Positions 44,420 to 54,877 are shown, counted from the stretch's first letter. The stretch is 64,000 nt of DNA from JASFYU01 sp045046905 (GCA_045046905.1 JASFYU010000019.1:1-64000); one strand, 5' to 3'. A program made the numbers and translations. Notes: a model not told the origin generated them from the letters alone.

Positions 44420-47419
44420 ATGTTGAAGGGCTCTAAAATATCTACTAATAATTATCTTATAAAACAGCTGCCTAAGGCGACCGTTTTCATCAATAAAAAA
44501 TTCGAAGTTGTTCATGCTTCCGACAAGTGGATTAATGAATTTCGTTTTGATGAGATAAACATTTTCGGTAAAACGATATTTGCACTTTTCGATAATGTCA
44601 CCGATGATTTAAAGAATATCTTAAAGGATTGCCTCTCAGGCAAATCTGGCGAAATACGAATAAAAAGATATATCGATAGCCAAGAGAACGAACAATGGTA
44701 TGAATGGTCCAATATACCTTGGTACGATGCTAATGAGAACATTATCGGCATAATAGTTCAAACAGAGGATATCACAAAACGAATTGCTGATGAGTTAAAG
44801 CTTGAAAAGCTTAAAATTCTTCTAAAAGAAAAATCAAAAATCGCCAAAATCGGTAGCTGGGAATACGATGCATTGACCAACAAAATTACATGGTGCGAAA
44901 TGACGAGGAAAATCCATGAAGTTGATGACGATTTTGTGCCGACATTAGAAAACGGAATCAGTTTTTACAAAGAGGGTCATAGTCAAAATACGATATCAAT
45001 GGCCATATATGAAGCGGCCGAAAAAGGTAGTGCATGGTATGAAAAACTACAAATTGACACCACTACAAACAAGGGGAAATGGGTGATTACAACAGGTAAG
45101 CCTATATTCAAGAATAATGAATTTATCGGATTGGTAGGTACTTTTCAAGATATTGATAGCCAAGTGCAAACGCGTATTAAGGCCAAGGAAAGTGAAACCC
45201 TGCTCAAATCTTTGATCGATAACTTACCTGTAAATGTTTTTATAAAGAATAGAGAGCTAAAAAAAATATTGGTCAACAAATCGGAATGTGATTTTTTGGG
45301 TGTTGATGGTCCTTCAGATGTATTAGGTAAAACAGATTTTGACTTTTACGATAATGAAACGGCCGAGATGCACAGAAAAGTTGATCTAAGCGTATTGAAT
45401 TACCAAAAAGCCATTCTAGGTGAAGAAACAACCAGTGTCAAAAAAGATGGTACTATTACTACTTTTCTGACTTCTAAGATCCCTTTGTTCAATGCAAAGA
45501 GCGAAGTTGAAGGGATCATTGGTATAAGCCTAGACATCAGCGATATAAGAAAAACTCAACTAGATTTAGAAGAGAAAGAGCGCTATTTTAGAAGTATTTT
45601 CAATTCTTCCTACCAATTTACCGGAATTCTAGATATTGATGGTACACTTTTAGAAATTAATGATACCGCTTTAGACTTTGCAGGCTTAAAAGCGAAAGAT
45701 TTGATTCATAAAAAATTCTGGGATGCATATTGGTGGCCAGTGCCTGATTACATAAAAGACGGCTTAAAACAAATAATAGAAGCGGCAGCGCAAGGAGAGT
45801 TCATGCGAAGTGAAATTGTTGTTCTCGACAAGAACAAAAAACAGGTTCATGTAGATTTTAGCATAAAACCCATTTACGACAGCAACAACAAGATTGTTTC
45901 CTTAATGACCGAAGGTCGAATGATTACCGAAATGGTCGCAGCAAGGGTAAAACTGAAAGAAAGCGAGCGAAAGTTCAGGGCCCTCTTTGAACTATCACCT
46001 ATCGGTTACGTTCTATACGATTTGGAAACAGGAGAGGTATTAGACTTCAACCCCTCTTTTGTAGATACCACAGGGTATAGCAAAGAAGATATAGACAAAA
46101 TGAAGTACTCCGATTTTGAACTAATTCAGGACAAGAAACATCAGAATCGAATTATCAAAGAACTCGAAGCCAAAGCCTCTTTTGGACCAATAGAAGAAGT
46201 CTTTATCAAGAAAAATGGCTCTTCCTTTCCTGTAATGATCAGTAAATCTTTGGTCGTAAGCAAAAAAGGCCAAAAACTGGTATGGGCCATTGTTCATGAT
46301 ATATCGGAAGCGGAAGAGAAAAAGAAACAAATAAAGGAAGAACGAAAATTATTAAGAACGGTTATTGACAATCTGCCTTTGAATGTTTATATAAAGGATA
46401 CCGAATCTAGAAAGCTGTTGGTCAATAAATCGGAGTGTGAATATTTAGGAGTGCAGAGCCCAGAAGAACTTTTGGGAAAAACTGATTTTGAGTTATATGA
46501 CAAGGATGTTGCTAAAATTTACAGAGACGAAGACTTGAAGGTCATGAACTCTTTAAAACCCTTTCTCTCTAGAGAGACCGTCATTATCAAAAAAGACGGT
46601 ACTGTGACCACATTCCTGACCTCCAAGATCCCATTGAAAGATGATTTCGGCAAGGCATATGGCCTAGTGGGTATTAGCCTTGATATTTCTTACCTCAAGC
46701 AAAAAGAGGAAGAGTTAAGAGACTTAATCAATGTCACCTCATTACAAAATAAAAAACTCATCAATTTCGCCCATATTGTTTCTCACAATTTAAGGTCGCA
46801 TACGGCAAATTTTTCAATGCTATTAGATTTTCTAGTTCATGAAAAAGTCGAGGATGAGAAGCAGAACATTATGAAAATGTTGGTCGAAGCCTCTGATAAT
46901 CTATTAGAGACATTAGACAATTTAAATGAAGTCGTAGCTATTAGTACGAATGTAAATCAAGAAAAGGAATCAATTAACCTGAATAAAAAAATAGCTGCCG
47001 TCGAAAAAAACCTCAGGCCCTTCTTGCTCAACAACAACGCTAAAATAATAAACGCTATTTCAGACGAGGTATCCATAAAGGTAATACCAGCCTATATAGA
47101 AAGTATTTTAATGAATTTCATCACCAATGCGGTCAAATATAGTCTACCTGAAAGAAGTCCGATTATACGGCTGAGTACCAAAAGCCAAAATGGCTATACC
47201 ATTCTTAGTATCAAGGATAACGGCACCGGAATCGATCTAAAGAAATACGGCGACAAATTGTTCGGAATGTACAAAACCTTTCATAACAATCAAGATGCAA
47301 GAGGTATTGGTCTATATATTACAAAAAATCAAATAGAAGCTATGAACGGCAAGGTAATGGTCAGTAGTGAATTAGGTAAGGGCACCACCTTTAATATATA
47401 TTTTAATGAGAAAAATTAA
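44420..47419 (+). CDS. Multi-PAS sensor histidine kinase
   Basis: A soluble sensor kinase with about six PAS domains and no membrane span, so it senses a cytoplasmic signal. I prefer ATG at 44420 (999 residues) to a GTG 25 codons upstream. PAS units lie at about 15-115, 130-255, 260-390, 395-515, 520-650 and 655-775. The third and sixth are close copies of each other. The phospho-acceptor is His789 in HIVSHNLRSH. The ATPase domain shows the N-box NFITNAVKYS, DNGTGID and GIGLYITKNQIEAMNG. It overlaps the response regulator by 14 bp. Confidence 0.93.
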   Translation: MLKGSKISTNNYLIKQLPKATVFINKKFEVVHASDKWINEFRFDEINIFGKTIFALFDNVTDDLKNILKDCLSGKSGEIRIKRYIDSQENEQWYEWSNIPWYDANENIIGIIVQTEDITKRIADELKLEKLKILLKEKSKIAKIGSWEYDALTNKITWCEMTRKIHEVDDDFVPTLENGISFYKEGHSQNTISMAIYEAAEKGSAWYEKLQIDTTTNKGKWVITTGKPIFKNNEFIGLVGTFQDIDSQVQTRIKAKESETLLKSLIDNLPVNVFIKNRELKKILVNKSECDFLGVDGPSDVLGKTDFDFYDNETAEMHRKVDLSVLNYQKAILGEETTSVKKDGTITTFLTSKIPLFNAKSEVEGIIGISLDISDIRKTQLDLEEKERYFRSIFNSSYQFTGILDIDGTLLEINDTALDFAGLKAKDLIHKKFWDAYWWPVPDYIKDGLKQIIEAAAQGEFMRSEIVVLDKNKKQVHVDFSIKPIYDSNNKIVSLMTEGRMITEMVAARVKLKESERKFRALFELSPIGYVLYDLETGEVLDFNPSFVDTTGYSKEDIDKMKYSDFELIQDKKHQNRIIKELEAKASFGPIEEVFIKKNGSSFPVMISKSLVVSKKGQKLVWAIVHDISEAEEKKKQIKEERKLLRTVIDNLPLNVYIKDTESRKLLVNKSECEYLGVQSPEELLGKTDFELYDKDVAKIYRDEDLKVMNSLKPFLSRETVIIKKDGTVTTFLTSKIPLKDDFGKAYGLVGISLDISYLKQKEEELRDLINVTSLQNKKLINFAHIVSHNLRSHTANFSMLLDFLVHEKVEDEKQNIMKMLVEASDNLLETLDNLNEVVAISTNVNQEKESINLNKKIAAVEKNLRPFLLNNNAKIINAISDEVSIKVIPAYIESILMNFITNAVKYSLPERSPIIRLSTKSQNGYTILSIKDNGTGIDLKKYGDKLFGMYKTFHNNQDARGIGLYITKNQIEAMNGKVMVSSELGKGTTFNIYFNEKN

Positions 47420-47810
47420 TACTATTTACATTATTGATGACGACCCCATAATGGTATTCGGAATCAAAAAAATGTTGACGTCTGTTGTTGATTGCAGTTC
47501 TATCAAAACCTATGGTAATGGGAAATTGGCATTAGACGGCATCATTGATTTAGCAAAGGAAAATGAAGCAATCCCAGAAGTAATATTTTTAGACATTAAT
47601 ATGCCAATCATGGACGGCTGGCAGTTTTTAGAAGAATTTATTACCCTCCCCATTGAACAAAAGGTCAGGGTCAATATTGTCACCTCCTCTATCGACCCCC
47701 ACGACCATGAAAACTGGGAGTATTACAAAACTAAAACGCATCACACCATAACATACAACCATAAACCAATTAAAAAAGAAGAGATAGCAGCCATTACAAA
47801 AGCTGCCTAA
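47406..47810 (+). CDS. Single-domain response regulator (Rcp type)
   Basis: A receiver domain of 134 residues with no output domain. The acidic pocket IIDDDP at 9-14, the phospho-acceptor Asp63 in FLDINMP, the Thr/Ser in TSS at about 93-95 and Lys120 in NHKPIK are all present. It overlaps the end of the PAS kinase gene by 14 bp, so it is its likely partner. Without a DNA-binding part, it must act by protein contact or in a phosphorelay. Confidence 0.93.
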   Translation: MRKINTIYIIDDDPIMVFGIKKMLTSVVDCSSIKTYGNGKLALDGIIDLAKENEAIPEVIFLDINMPIMDGWQFLEEFITLPIEQKVRVNIVTSSIDPHDHENWEYYKTKTHHTITYNHKPIKKEEIAAITKAA

Positions 47811-47881
47811 ATATCAAAGTACAAGTGATTTTACTTAATTTTACCAATAAGGCTTTTTATTTGGTGAAATTAATTTAAGCA

Positions 47882-49648
47882 ATGAAGTTAAACTCTTTTC
47901 TATTTTTAGTTCTACTATTCATCTCCTGCGAAAAAGAAAAGCAGAATAAGGAAACTTATTTTCAGACTCATTTTGAGAAAACCAACGGAACCGAGACCGC
48001 TACCTACCTTCAGACCATTGATTTTTATATTCAATTGGCCAAAGAATTTCCTGAAATCAATATTCAAACCATAGGCGAGACCGATAGCGGATATCCGCTT
48101 CATATAGTCACTTATAACCCTGAAGGCAATTTCAACTTTCAGAAAATAGGGGAAGACAAAACGATCATTATGATCAACAATGGCATACATCCCGGAGAAA
48201 GTGATGGTATAGATGCTACTATGTTGTTGTACCGTGATCTGGCATCAGGAAAATTAAATCAGCCGAAAAATACCGTTCTGACGACCATTCCTATTTATAA
48301 TATCGGCGGTGCCTTGAACAGGAACAGCTCGACCAGGGTCAACCAAAATGGCCCAAAGTCGTACGGGTTTCGAGGAAATGCCCAAAATTATGACCTCAAC
48401 AGAGATTTTATTAAAACTGATACCAAAAATGCTAAAACCTTTTCAAAGATATTCCATCTGATAAAACCTGATATTTTTATCGACAATCATGTTAGCAATG
48501 GTGCAGACTACCAATATACGCTGACCCATTTGTTTACCCAACACAACAAATTGGGCGGAGAACTAGGCAAATACCTATATGAAGAAATGATACCCCAACT
48601 CGAAGGTTTATTGGCAAAAGAACATTGGGATATTACTCCTTATGTAAACGTATTCAATGAGGTGCCAGAAAATGGTTTTACTCAATTTATGGATCACCCC
48701 AGATATTCGACAGGCTACACAACACTGTGGAACACTTTAGGAATGATGGTAGAGACCCACATGCTCAAGCCCTATAAAAAGAGAGTAGAAGGCACCTATC
48801 TGTTACTAAACAAAATGATAGCCATTGCCGAAATCGACGGAAAAAAAATAAAGAAACTTCGAGAGCATGCCAATAACATACAAATGAACCAAAAGTATTA
48901 CCCCTTAGCCTGGAAAGTAGATACCACCAAAACGTCAATACTTAATTTCAAGGGTTTTCAAGCGAATACGTATACTAGCGAGGTGACGGGTTTTCCAAGG
49001 TTAAAGTATGATGAAAATCGGCCTTTTGTCAAAGAAGTCAAATACCAGAACTATTTCACACAAATAGACTCTATCAAAATTCCTAAAGCGTACGTTATTA
49101 AGAAAGGGTGGACAAAAATCATATCTCGTTTAGAACTTAACAAAATAGACTATAGCATTTTACAAAAAGATACCGTATTGACTGTTGAGTCGTATAAGAT
49201 TGATGGTTATAAGACGCTAGAACAGCCCTATGAAGGGCATTACCTTCACTACAACACAAAAGTGGTCAAAAGCCGTGAACAGCTACAATTTCGACAAGGT
49301 GACCTAGTCGTGCCTACGAACCAACTAGGGTTTCGCTACCTGCTTGAGACTTTGGAACCCATGGCAATGGACTCTTATTTTAATTGGAATTTTTTTGATA
49401 CCATCTTGCAACTCAAGGAAGGATTCTCGCCCTATGTTTTTGAGGATATCGCACTAGATATGTTGCAAAGGAATGCCCTATTGAAAAAAGAATTTGAATC
49501 AAAAAAACGTTCAGATACCGATTTTTCCGAAAATTGGTATAGCCAGTTAAATTGGCTGTACAAACGATCCAAGTATTATGAAACTGCCCATATGCAATAT
49601 CCTGTCTACAGAATTTTAAAAGATAAAAAAAGCAAAACAAAAGATTAG
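47882..49648 (+). CDS. M14-family zinc carboxypeptidase, lipoprotein
   Basis: A 588-residue exported peptidase with a lipoprotein signal before Cys16 (MKLNSFLFLVLLFISC). The M14 zinc-site motif is NNGIHPGESDGIDATMLL (His and Glu ligands at about 100-103), the third ligand is probably His in FIDNHVSNGADY, and the catalytic Glu lies in MMVETHMLKPY. The substrate bond and polymer are not predictable; peptidoglycan peptides or exogenous protein are both possible. The gene ends in a four-base overlap with the stop of the convergent NUDIX gene. Confidence 0.88.
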   Translation: MKLNSFLFLVLLFISCEKEKQNKETYFQTHFEKTNGTETATYLQTIDFYIQLAKEFPEINIQTIGETDSGYPLHIVTYNPEGNFNFQKIGEDKTIIMINNGIHPGESDGIDATMLLYRDLASGKLNQPKNTVLTTIPIYNIGGALNRNSSTRVNQNGPKSYGFRGNAQNYDLNRDFIKTDTKNAKTFSKIFHLIKPDIFIDNHVSNGADYQYTLTHLFTQHNKLGGELGKYLYEEMIPQLEGLLAKEHWDITPYVNVFNEVPENGFTQFMDHPRYSTGYTTLWNTLGMMVETHMLKPYKKRVEGTYLLLNKMIAIAEIDGKKIKKLREHANNIQMNQKYYPLAWKVDTTKTSILNFKGFQANTYTSEVTGFPRLKYDENRPFVKEVKYQNYFTQIDSIKIPKAYVIKKGWTKIISRLELNKIDYSILQKDTVLTVESYKIDGYKTLEQPYEGHYLHYNTKVVKSREQLQFRQGDLVVPTNQLGFRYLLETLEPMAMDSYFNWNFFDTILQLKEGFSPYVFEDIALDMLQRNALLKKEFESKKRSDTDFSENWYSQLNWLYKRSKYYETAHMQYPVYRILKDKKSKTKD

Positions 49649-50232
49649 CCTTCGAATAAAATTTTAATATTGACATAGGAATTCTGTAAGGCCTTCTGAA
49701 TTTTTTTCGGGCCTTTCCATTTCACCTTTTCAATACCCTCACTTTTTTGTCCTTTAAGTTTGCCTTCAAATGAAGTTTTCATAGCGAACCAATGAACTTC
49801 TTTTAACCTGTATACTCCATTTCTTTTAAAAACGTGATAGGTCGTCTTCAGAAAGTTTTCAATCTTAAGGCCCTTTACCCCAGTTTCTTCCTCAACTTCA
49901 CGTAGGGCACATTGCTCAATAGTTTCCCCTTTGTCTAACTTCCCCTTAGGAAGGTCCCATTTATCATTTCTATATATGAACAGCACTTTACCTTCTTTAT
50001 TCGTCACAACGCCACCAGCAGCAACCTCTAACTTAATTTTTTTGGTAAATTTCTTGAGTATTTCTTCGTGATTGGGATGATAAATATAAGCTTCGGTCAG
50101 TTTTCTTTTAGAAAGTGCTTTTATGGCCTGCTGTATAGCTTCTTCATTTAACAAAAAATATTCGCCATTTGCGGTTTCCGAGAGTTTATTAGTTAAAATC
50201 AAAGGCAATTCATTAACAAAAACTTTATACAT
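49645..50232 (-). CDS. NUDIX hydrolase
   Basis: A pyrophosphohydrolase acting on nucleoside diphosphates linked to another group. It has 195 residues from the ATG at 50232 (MYKVFVNELPLILTNK). The NUDIX box is complete: GKLDKGETIEQCALREVEEETG at about 112-133, with the metal-binding Glu residues of REVEEE. An N-terminal domain of about 75 residues precedes it. The substrate is unknown. It diverges from pyrE: the starts lie 7 bp apart (50232 and 50240), so their promoters must overlap each other's coding start. Confidence 0.88.
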   Translation of the reverse strand: MYKVFVNELPLILTNKLSETANGEYFLLNEEAIQQAIKALSKRKLTEAYIYHPNHEEILKKFTKKIKLEVAAGGVVTNKEGKVLFIYRNDKWDLPKGKLDKGETIEQCALREVEEETGVKGLKIENFLKTTYHVFKRNGVYRLKEVHWFAMKTSFEGKLKGQKSEGIEKVKWKGPKKIQKALQNSYVNIKILFEG

Positions 50233-50239
50233 TTGCGTC

Positions 50240-50881
50240 ATGGTTTTAGACAAGGACACCGCAAAAAAAACAGCAGAGCTTCTACTGCAAATTAATGCAA
50301 TAAAATTGAAACCGGAAAATCCTTTTACATGGGCCTCCGGATGGAGATCACCAATATATTGTGATAACAGGATTATACTTTCATATCCGATTATCAGAAA
50401 TTATATGCGTGAAGAAATGGCTAAACAGGTCGAAACACTATATGGCAAACCAGATGTTATAGCCGGTGTGGCCACCGGAGCCATAGGAATCGGCGTTTTG
50501 GTAGCTGATTATTTGGGCTTGCCTTTCGTATATGTTCGGCCAGAGGCAAAATCACATGGTCGACAAAATCAGATAGAGGGCCAACTAGAACCCAATCAGA
50601 CCGTAGTGGTTATCGAAGACTTAATTAGCACGGGTAAAAGCAGCCTCAAAGCTGTTGACGCCATAAATGAAGTTGGGGCCAATATAAAAGGAATGATTGC
50701 TATATTCACCTATGGCTTTGATATCGCCACAGAAAATTTCAAAAAAAAAGATGTACGCCTTCATACCCTAAGCAACTACGATTACTTGATTCAACAAGCT
50801 TCCGATACCGGTTATATAAAAGACGAACAATTAAATACGCTGCTTGAATGGAGGAAAGATCCATCTCAATGGCAACAATAG
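50240..50881 (+). CDS. pyrE: Orotate phosphoribosyltransferase
   Basis: Joins orotate to PRPP in pyrimidine synthesis. I chose the ATG at 50240 (213 residues, MVLDKDTAKKTAELLLQ). A reading frame that extends upstream would run through the NUDIX gene on the other strand. The PRPP-binding motif is VVVIEDLISTGKSS at about 118-131. FTWASGWRSPIYCDNR near the start and RPEAKSHGRQNQIEGQL complete the site. It is followed 4 bp later by an SRPBCC gene. Confidence 0.97.
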   Translation: MVLDKDTAKKTAELLLQINAIKLKPENPFTWASGWRSPIYCDNRIILSYPIIRNYMREEMAKQVETLYGKPDVIAGVATGAIGIGVLVADYLGLPFVYVRPEAKSHGRQNQIEGQLEPNQTVVVIEDLISTGKSSLKAVDAINEVGANIKGMIAIFTYGFDIATENFKKKDVRLHTLSNYDYLIQQASDTGYIKDEQLNTLLEWRKDPSQWQQ

Positions 50882-50885
50882 AGAT

Positions 50886-51278
50886 ATGCATATAGAAACC
50901 CCTAAGAAAACCGTAGATAAAAGTGACAAGGTGATTTTTGAATTCTTGACCAACCTCCAGAACTTCGAAAAGTTAATGCCTGAGACCATAGATAAGTTCG
51001 AAGTCCTTAATGAGGATCGCTTTCTTTTTGCCTTAAAAGGCATGCCCGAAATTATTCTAGAAAGAAAAGAACAGCTACAATACCATAAAGTAGTCTTGGG
51101 TGCCGCCAGCCAAAAACTACCCTTTACCCTTACGGCCGATATCGTATCAGTCAACGAAAATGAAAGTGAAGTGGTCATTAGTTTTAGCGGAGAGTTCAAC
51201 GCAATGATGGCCATGATGATAAAAACGCCCATTACCAACTTTATAGCTACACTCTCGGCGAACCTAGGAAAAATCTAG
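50886..51278 (+). CDS. SRPBCC-family protein
   Basis: A 130-residue protein starting MHIETPKKTVDKSDKVIFEFLTNLQNFEKLMPETI, the usual N-terminal helix-strand layout of the START/Bet v1-like fold. The rest is a strand-rich cavity region (FLFALKGMPEIILERKEQ..VSVNENESEVVISFSGEF) and a C-terminal helix. Such proteins bind hydrophobic ligands or act as small cyclases. No ligand can be named. It is placed 4 bp after pyrE and is very likely co-transcribed with it. Confidence 0.8.
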   Translation: MHIETPKKTVDKSDKVIFEFLTNLQNFEKLMPETIDKFEVLNEDRFLFALKGMPEIILERKEQLQYHKVVLGAASQKLPFTLTADIVSVNENESEVVISFSGEFNAMMAMMIKTPITNFIATLSANLGKI

Positions 51279-51580
51279 ATTCATTTGCGATACAAATTCA
51301 TTCTTTTCAGAGAGAACTCAAAGAATAAACGTACTGTATACAGATATGAAAAGGTATAAACCATCAAAACCTGTTTGAAATTTGTTATAAACTTAATTCA
51401 ACCGAAGATTAAATCTACAGAATACAAATATATTAAGACGAACTCAGGTTTTAGGCCAATTTTTTCGTCAATCGAGACTTCAAAAACAGAATTTAACAGC
51501 GCTAATCGAGGTCTTTGTTAACGACTATCGATATAAAAAAGGGCCCTAACAGAACCAAAGGATAAAACCTAAACAGCTTC
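51279..51580. other. Gap between convergent SRPBCC and birA genes
   Basis: No gene or clear terminator is seen in these 302 bp. The motif CGAACTCAGGTTT near 51438-51451 recurs near position 85-97 of the window, preceded in both by a short ACAAAT..TTA/TAGG context. A similar CGAACTCAGCTT lies near 19483. This may be another small interspersed element, but the match is short. Confidence 0.35.
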
Positions 51581-52312
51581 TCAGTACATTAATTTGACCT
51601 CCTTTAAATCAAATGCTTTAATGACCTCGTCTTCCAGAGCGACCATAAGCCGCCCTTCCTTTGACACGCCCCTTATAAAACCCATAAAGAATTCACCCTT
51701 TTTGTTTTTAAAGGTAGATGGCCTGTCTTTGCGAAACAAAAGGTTTTCGTAATCGCGCCATAAGTCATACGACGGTTTTTCTTTTAGGCGAAAAAAATTT
51801 CGCTCAAGATTCGACATAACCGCCAGTAGCAACTCATCTAGATTAATGGCTCGACCCAACAACAATTTAATCGAGGATACGTTGATTAAGTTATTAAAGT
51901 CTAATTGGTTCACATTAAGTCCGATTCCAATAATAGATGCTTTGATTTGGTTTCCCAATAGTATGTTTTCAACTAGGACACCACATACTTTTGATGTACC
52001 TGACAGAATGTCGTTAGGCCATTTTATTTTTATATCGGGTAATTGCAAAGCCTTTAAGTTTGCTGCGATAGCCAAAGAAATACAGATATTTAATCGAAAC
52101 TGATCATTGACGTCAAGGCCGACATGTTTTTTTAAAACACTGAAAGTTAGATTTTTACCCGGATCGGATACCCATTTTGTACCCATTTGGCCTCTGCCTT
52201 TCGATTGTTCATCGGCAACGACCACGGTCATATCAGCCAAGGGCTCTGAGAGCATTAGGTTTTTTAAGTACACATTTGTAGAGTCCGTGGCACTAAGTTT
52301 GATTATTCGCAT
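51581..52312 (-). CDS. birA: Biotin--[acetyl-CoA-carboxylase] ligase
   Basis: Attaches biotin to carrier proteins such as acetyl-CoA carboxylase. Its 243 residues contain only the catalytic and C-terminal domains. There is no helix-turn-helix, so it is not a repressor like E. coli BirA. The ATP-biotin loop GRGQMGTKWVSDPGKNLTFSVL at about 39-60, KWPNDIL at about 98-104 and GIGLNVNQ at about 140-147 are intact. It diverges from rsfS. Confidence 0.95.
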   Translation of the reverse strand: MRIIKLSATDSTNVYLKNLMLSEPLADMTVVVADEQSKGRGQMGTKWVSDPGKNLTFSVLKKHVGLDVNDQFRLNICISLAIAANLKALQLPDIKIKWPNDILSGTSKVCGVLVENILLGNQIKASIIGIGLNVNQLDFNNLINVSSIKLLLGRAINLDELLLAVMSNLERNFFRLKEKPSYDLWRDYENLLFRKDRPSTFKNKKGEFFMGFIRGVSKEGRLMVALEDEVIKAFDLKEVKLMY

Positions 52313-52378
52313 GTAATGGCCTTTATGTACATATGCAATCTAATGTTAAAAACTAGGGCTAAAAGAACAAAAAAATAA

Positions 52379-52386
52379 TAACTTTG
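52379..52386 (+). promoter_or_regulatory. -7 promoter element of the rsfS-ftsH operon
   Basis: TAACTTTG at 52379-52386 matches TAnnTTTG and lies 20 bp before the rsfS ATG. No good TTTG -33 box is found at 17-20 bp, so this is half of a consensus promoter. Confidence 0.5.
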
Positions 52387-52405
52387 CATAAACTAAAAAT
52401 TTTGA

Positions 52406-52783
52406 ATGCAGAAAGGGAAAGCTAGTACAGACGAGTTAATCTCATTAATTTTACAAGGCATAGAAGAAGTAAAAGGAAATAATATAAGTTTACTTGACCT
52501 TCGAGAAATTGAGAATACCGTTTGTGATTACTTCATCATATGCGATGGTACCTCGAACACGCACGTAAACGCAATAGTCGGATCAATTCAAAAAACAGTT
52601 AGCAAAGCTATCAAGGATAAACCTTGGCATGTAGAAGGTGAAGACAATGCCGAATGGATTCTTATGGACTATGTGAACATTGTTGTTCATGTATTTCAGA
52701 AACACATTAGGGAATTCTATGATATAGAAGGCCTTTGGGGCGATGCAAAGTTTACCGAAATTGAAAGTAGCGTTAATCAGTAA
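52406..52783 (+). CDS. rsfS: Ribosomal silencing factor RsfS
   Basis: Binds ribosomal protein L14 and blocks subunit joining when nutrients are low. It has 125 residues. The conserved VCDYFIICDGTSNTHVNAIVGSI block at about 39-61 and PWHVEGEDNAEWILMDYVNIVVHVFQKHIREFYDIEGLWGDA near the end are the family signature. It opens the rsfS-ftsH cluster with a 9-bp gap to ftsH. Together with hpf at 14 kb, it gives the cell two ways to quiet ribosomes. Confidence 0.97.
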   Translation: MQKGKASTDELISLILQGIEEVKGNNISLLDLREIENTVCDYFIICDGTSNTHVNAIVGSIQKTVSKAIKDKPWHVEGEDNAEWILMDYVNIVVHVFQKHIREFYDIEGLWGDAKFTEIESSVNQ

Positions 52784-52792
52784 AAAAATAGA

Positions 52793-54814
52793 ATGGCAAA
52801 AGATAATAATACAAGTTCCAAAAAACCCAAATTCGGCTCATGGTGGATATATGGGTTAATAGCTATATTTCTTATTGGGTTTCAGATTTTTGGAAGCGGC
52901 AACCTGTCCAGTACTAAAACTACAACGACTTCAGAGCTTCAAGAATATCTGAGAAATGGTGATATCAGTAAAATAATGATTATCACCAATACGAATCGGG
53001 CCAAAGTTTTTCTTTCTCAGGAGGCGCTTCAAAAAGACGTGCACAAAGACGTATCTGAGCAACCTTTTTCGCTTACTTCGACCAATATTCCGCAATATGT
53101 GTTGGATTATGGAGATCTTCAGATTTTTCAGAATGAGATTACCGAAATTAAAAAAGAAAGCAATCTAGATACTATAGTCGAATTCGACAAAGAGTCCAAT
53201 ATTCTTGGCGATGTCTTTATCTCTATAATCCCATTTATTCTTATCATTGGAATATGGATCTATTTAATGCGTAGAATGTCTGGCGGTGGTGCCGGTGGTG
53301 CCGGTGGTCAAATATTCAATATCGGAAAATCAAAAGCCAAACTCTTCGATGAAAAAACCGATACCCGTACTTCTTTCAAAGATGTAGCTGGCTTGGAAGG
53401 AGCAAAAGAAGAGGTAGAGGAGATTGTAGAATTTCTTAGACATCCTGACAAATATACCTCATTGGGAGGAAAAATTCCTAAAGGAGCATTGCTGGTCGGC
53501 CCTCCTGGAACGGGTAAAACATTATTGGCCAAAGCTGTTGCAGGGGAAGCCAAAGTACCGTTTTTCTCATTATCAGGTTCTGATTTTGTCGAAATGTTCG
53601 TGGGCGTAGGTGCCTCAAGGGTACGTGACCTCTTTAAACAAGCCAAAGAAAAATCACCTTCTATTATATTTATCGATGAAATCGATGCTATTGGTAGGGC
53701 CAGAGGTAAAAATAATTTTACAGGTTCTAATGACGAACGTGAAAATACCTTGAATCAGTTGTTGACCGAAATGGATGGTTTTGGCACAAATACCAACGTA
53801 ATTGTATTGGCAGCCACCAACCGTGCAGATATTCTTGATAAAGCCTTAATGCGAGCTGGGCGTTTTGACAGGCAGATTTATGTAGACCTACCAGATATCA
53901 GAGAACGTAAAGAAATTTTCGAAGTACACCTCAGACCTATTAAAACGGCTGAAGCACTTGATTTAGACTTTTTAGCAAGACAGACCCCTGGATTCTCAGG
54001 AGCCGACATTGCCAATGTCTGTAATGAAGCAGCATTGATTGCCGCCCGTAAAGAGAAAAAGGCGGTAACCAAACAAGATTTTTTAGATGCGGTCGATAGG
54101 ATTGTAGGAGGTCTAGAGAAAAAGAACAAAATCATCACCCCAAGAGAGAAAAAAACCATAGCCTATCACGAGGCCGGGCATGCTACGGTCAGTTGGATGT
54201 TGGAACATGCAGCACCATTGGTAAAAGTCACCATTGTTCCTCGAGGGCAATCTCTGGGTGCAGCTTGGTATCTCCCCGAAGAAAGGTTGATTGTCCGCAC
54301 AGAACAGATGTTAGATGAAATGTGTGCCGCTTTAGGCGGTAGGGCTGCAGAAAAAGTGATTTTCGATCAAATTTCTACAGGAGCACTTAGTGATTTGGAA
54401 AAAGTGACGAAACAGGCAAGGGCCATGGTAACCATTTATGGCCTGAACGAGGAAATAGGAAATATCACCTATTACGATTCTTCAAGCCAAAATGATTATG
54501 GTTTCACTAAACCCTACAGCGAAGAGACTGCTAAGAAGATCGATCAAGAGATTTCAAAAATCATTGAAAAGCAATATAAAAGGGCTATAGAGGTTTTAAA
54601 AAGCAATAAAGATAAATTGACCATATTAGCAGAGCGATTATTAGAAAAAGAAGTTATCTTTAAAGAAGATTTAGAAAAGATTTTCGGAAAAAGACCTTTC
54701 GAGGATAGACAACAGGAAATCACATCAGAGAAGAAAGAAACTCCTGCTGAAAACAACGGCGCCAAAGGCACGCAAACCACTGTGACAGAAGACGAAACAA
54801 AAGAAAAGGAATAA
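52793..54814 (+). CDS. ftsH: ATP-dependent zinc metalloprotease FtsH
   Basis: A membrane-bound AAA+ protease that removes damaged or regulatory membrane proteins. It has 673 residues. Two spans (about 18-36 and 140-160) enclose a small periplasmic domain. The AAA domain has Walker A GPPGTGKT at 236-243, Walker [12 protein letters not shown], the pore motif [11 protein letters not shown] and a second-region-of-homology arginine segment [12 protein letters not shown]. The zinc site HEAGH is at 459-463. A charged C-terminal tail follows residue 640. It lies between rsfS and the LUD gene. Confidence 0.98.
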   Translation: MAKDNNTSSKKPKFGSWWIYGLIAIFLIGFQIFGSGNLSSTKTTTTSELQEYLRNGDISKIMIITNTNRAKVFLSQEALQKDVHKDVSEQPFSLTSTNIPQYVLDYGDLQIFQNEITEIKKESNLDTIVEFDKESNILGDVFISIIPFILIIGIWIYLMRRMSGGGAGGAGGQIFNIGKSKAKLFDEKTDTRTSFKDVAGLEGAKEEVEEIVEFLRHPDKYTSLGGKIPKGALLVGPPGTGKTLLAKAVAGEAKVPFFSLSGSDFVEMFVGVGASRVRDLFKQAKEKSPSIIFIDEIDAIGRARGKNNFTGSNDERENTLNQLLTEMDGFGTNTNVIVLAATNRADILDKALMRAGRFDRQIYVDLPDIRERKEIFEVHLRPIKTAEALDLDFLARQTPGFSGADIANVCNEAALIAARKEKKAVTKQDFLDAVDRIVGGLEKKNKIITPREKKTIAYHEAGHATVSWMLEHAAPLVKVTIVPRGQSLGAAWYLPEERLIVRTEQMLDEMCAALGGRAAEKVIFDQISTGALSDLEKVTKQARAMVTIYGLNEEIGNITYYDSSSQNDYGFTKPYSEETAKKIDQEISKIIEKQYKRAIEVLKSNKDKLTILAERLLEKEVIFKEDLEKIFGKRPFEDRQQEITSEKKETPAENNGAKGTQTTVTEDETKEKE

Positions 54815-54877
54815 TCATGTTTGACGTTGTCCTTTATAAAATAAGGTCAACAAAGAATAATAGTATTACAAAAGTAA

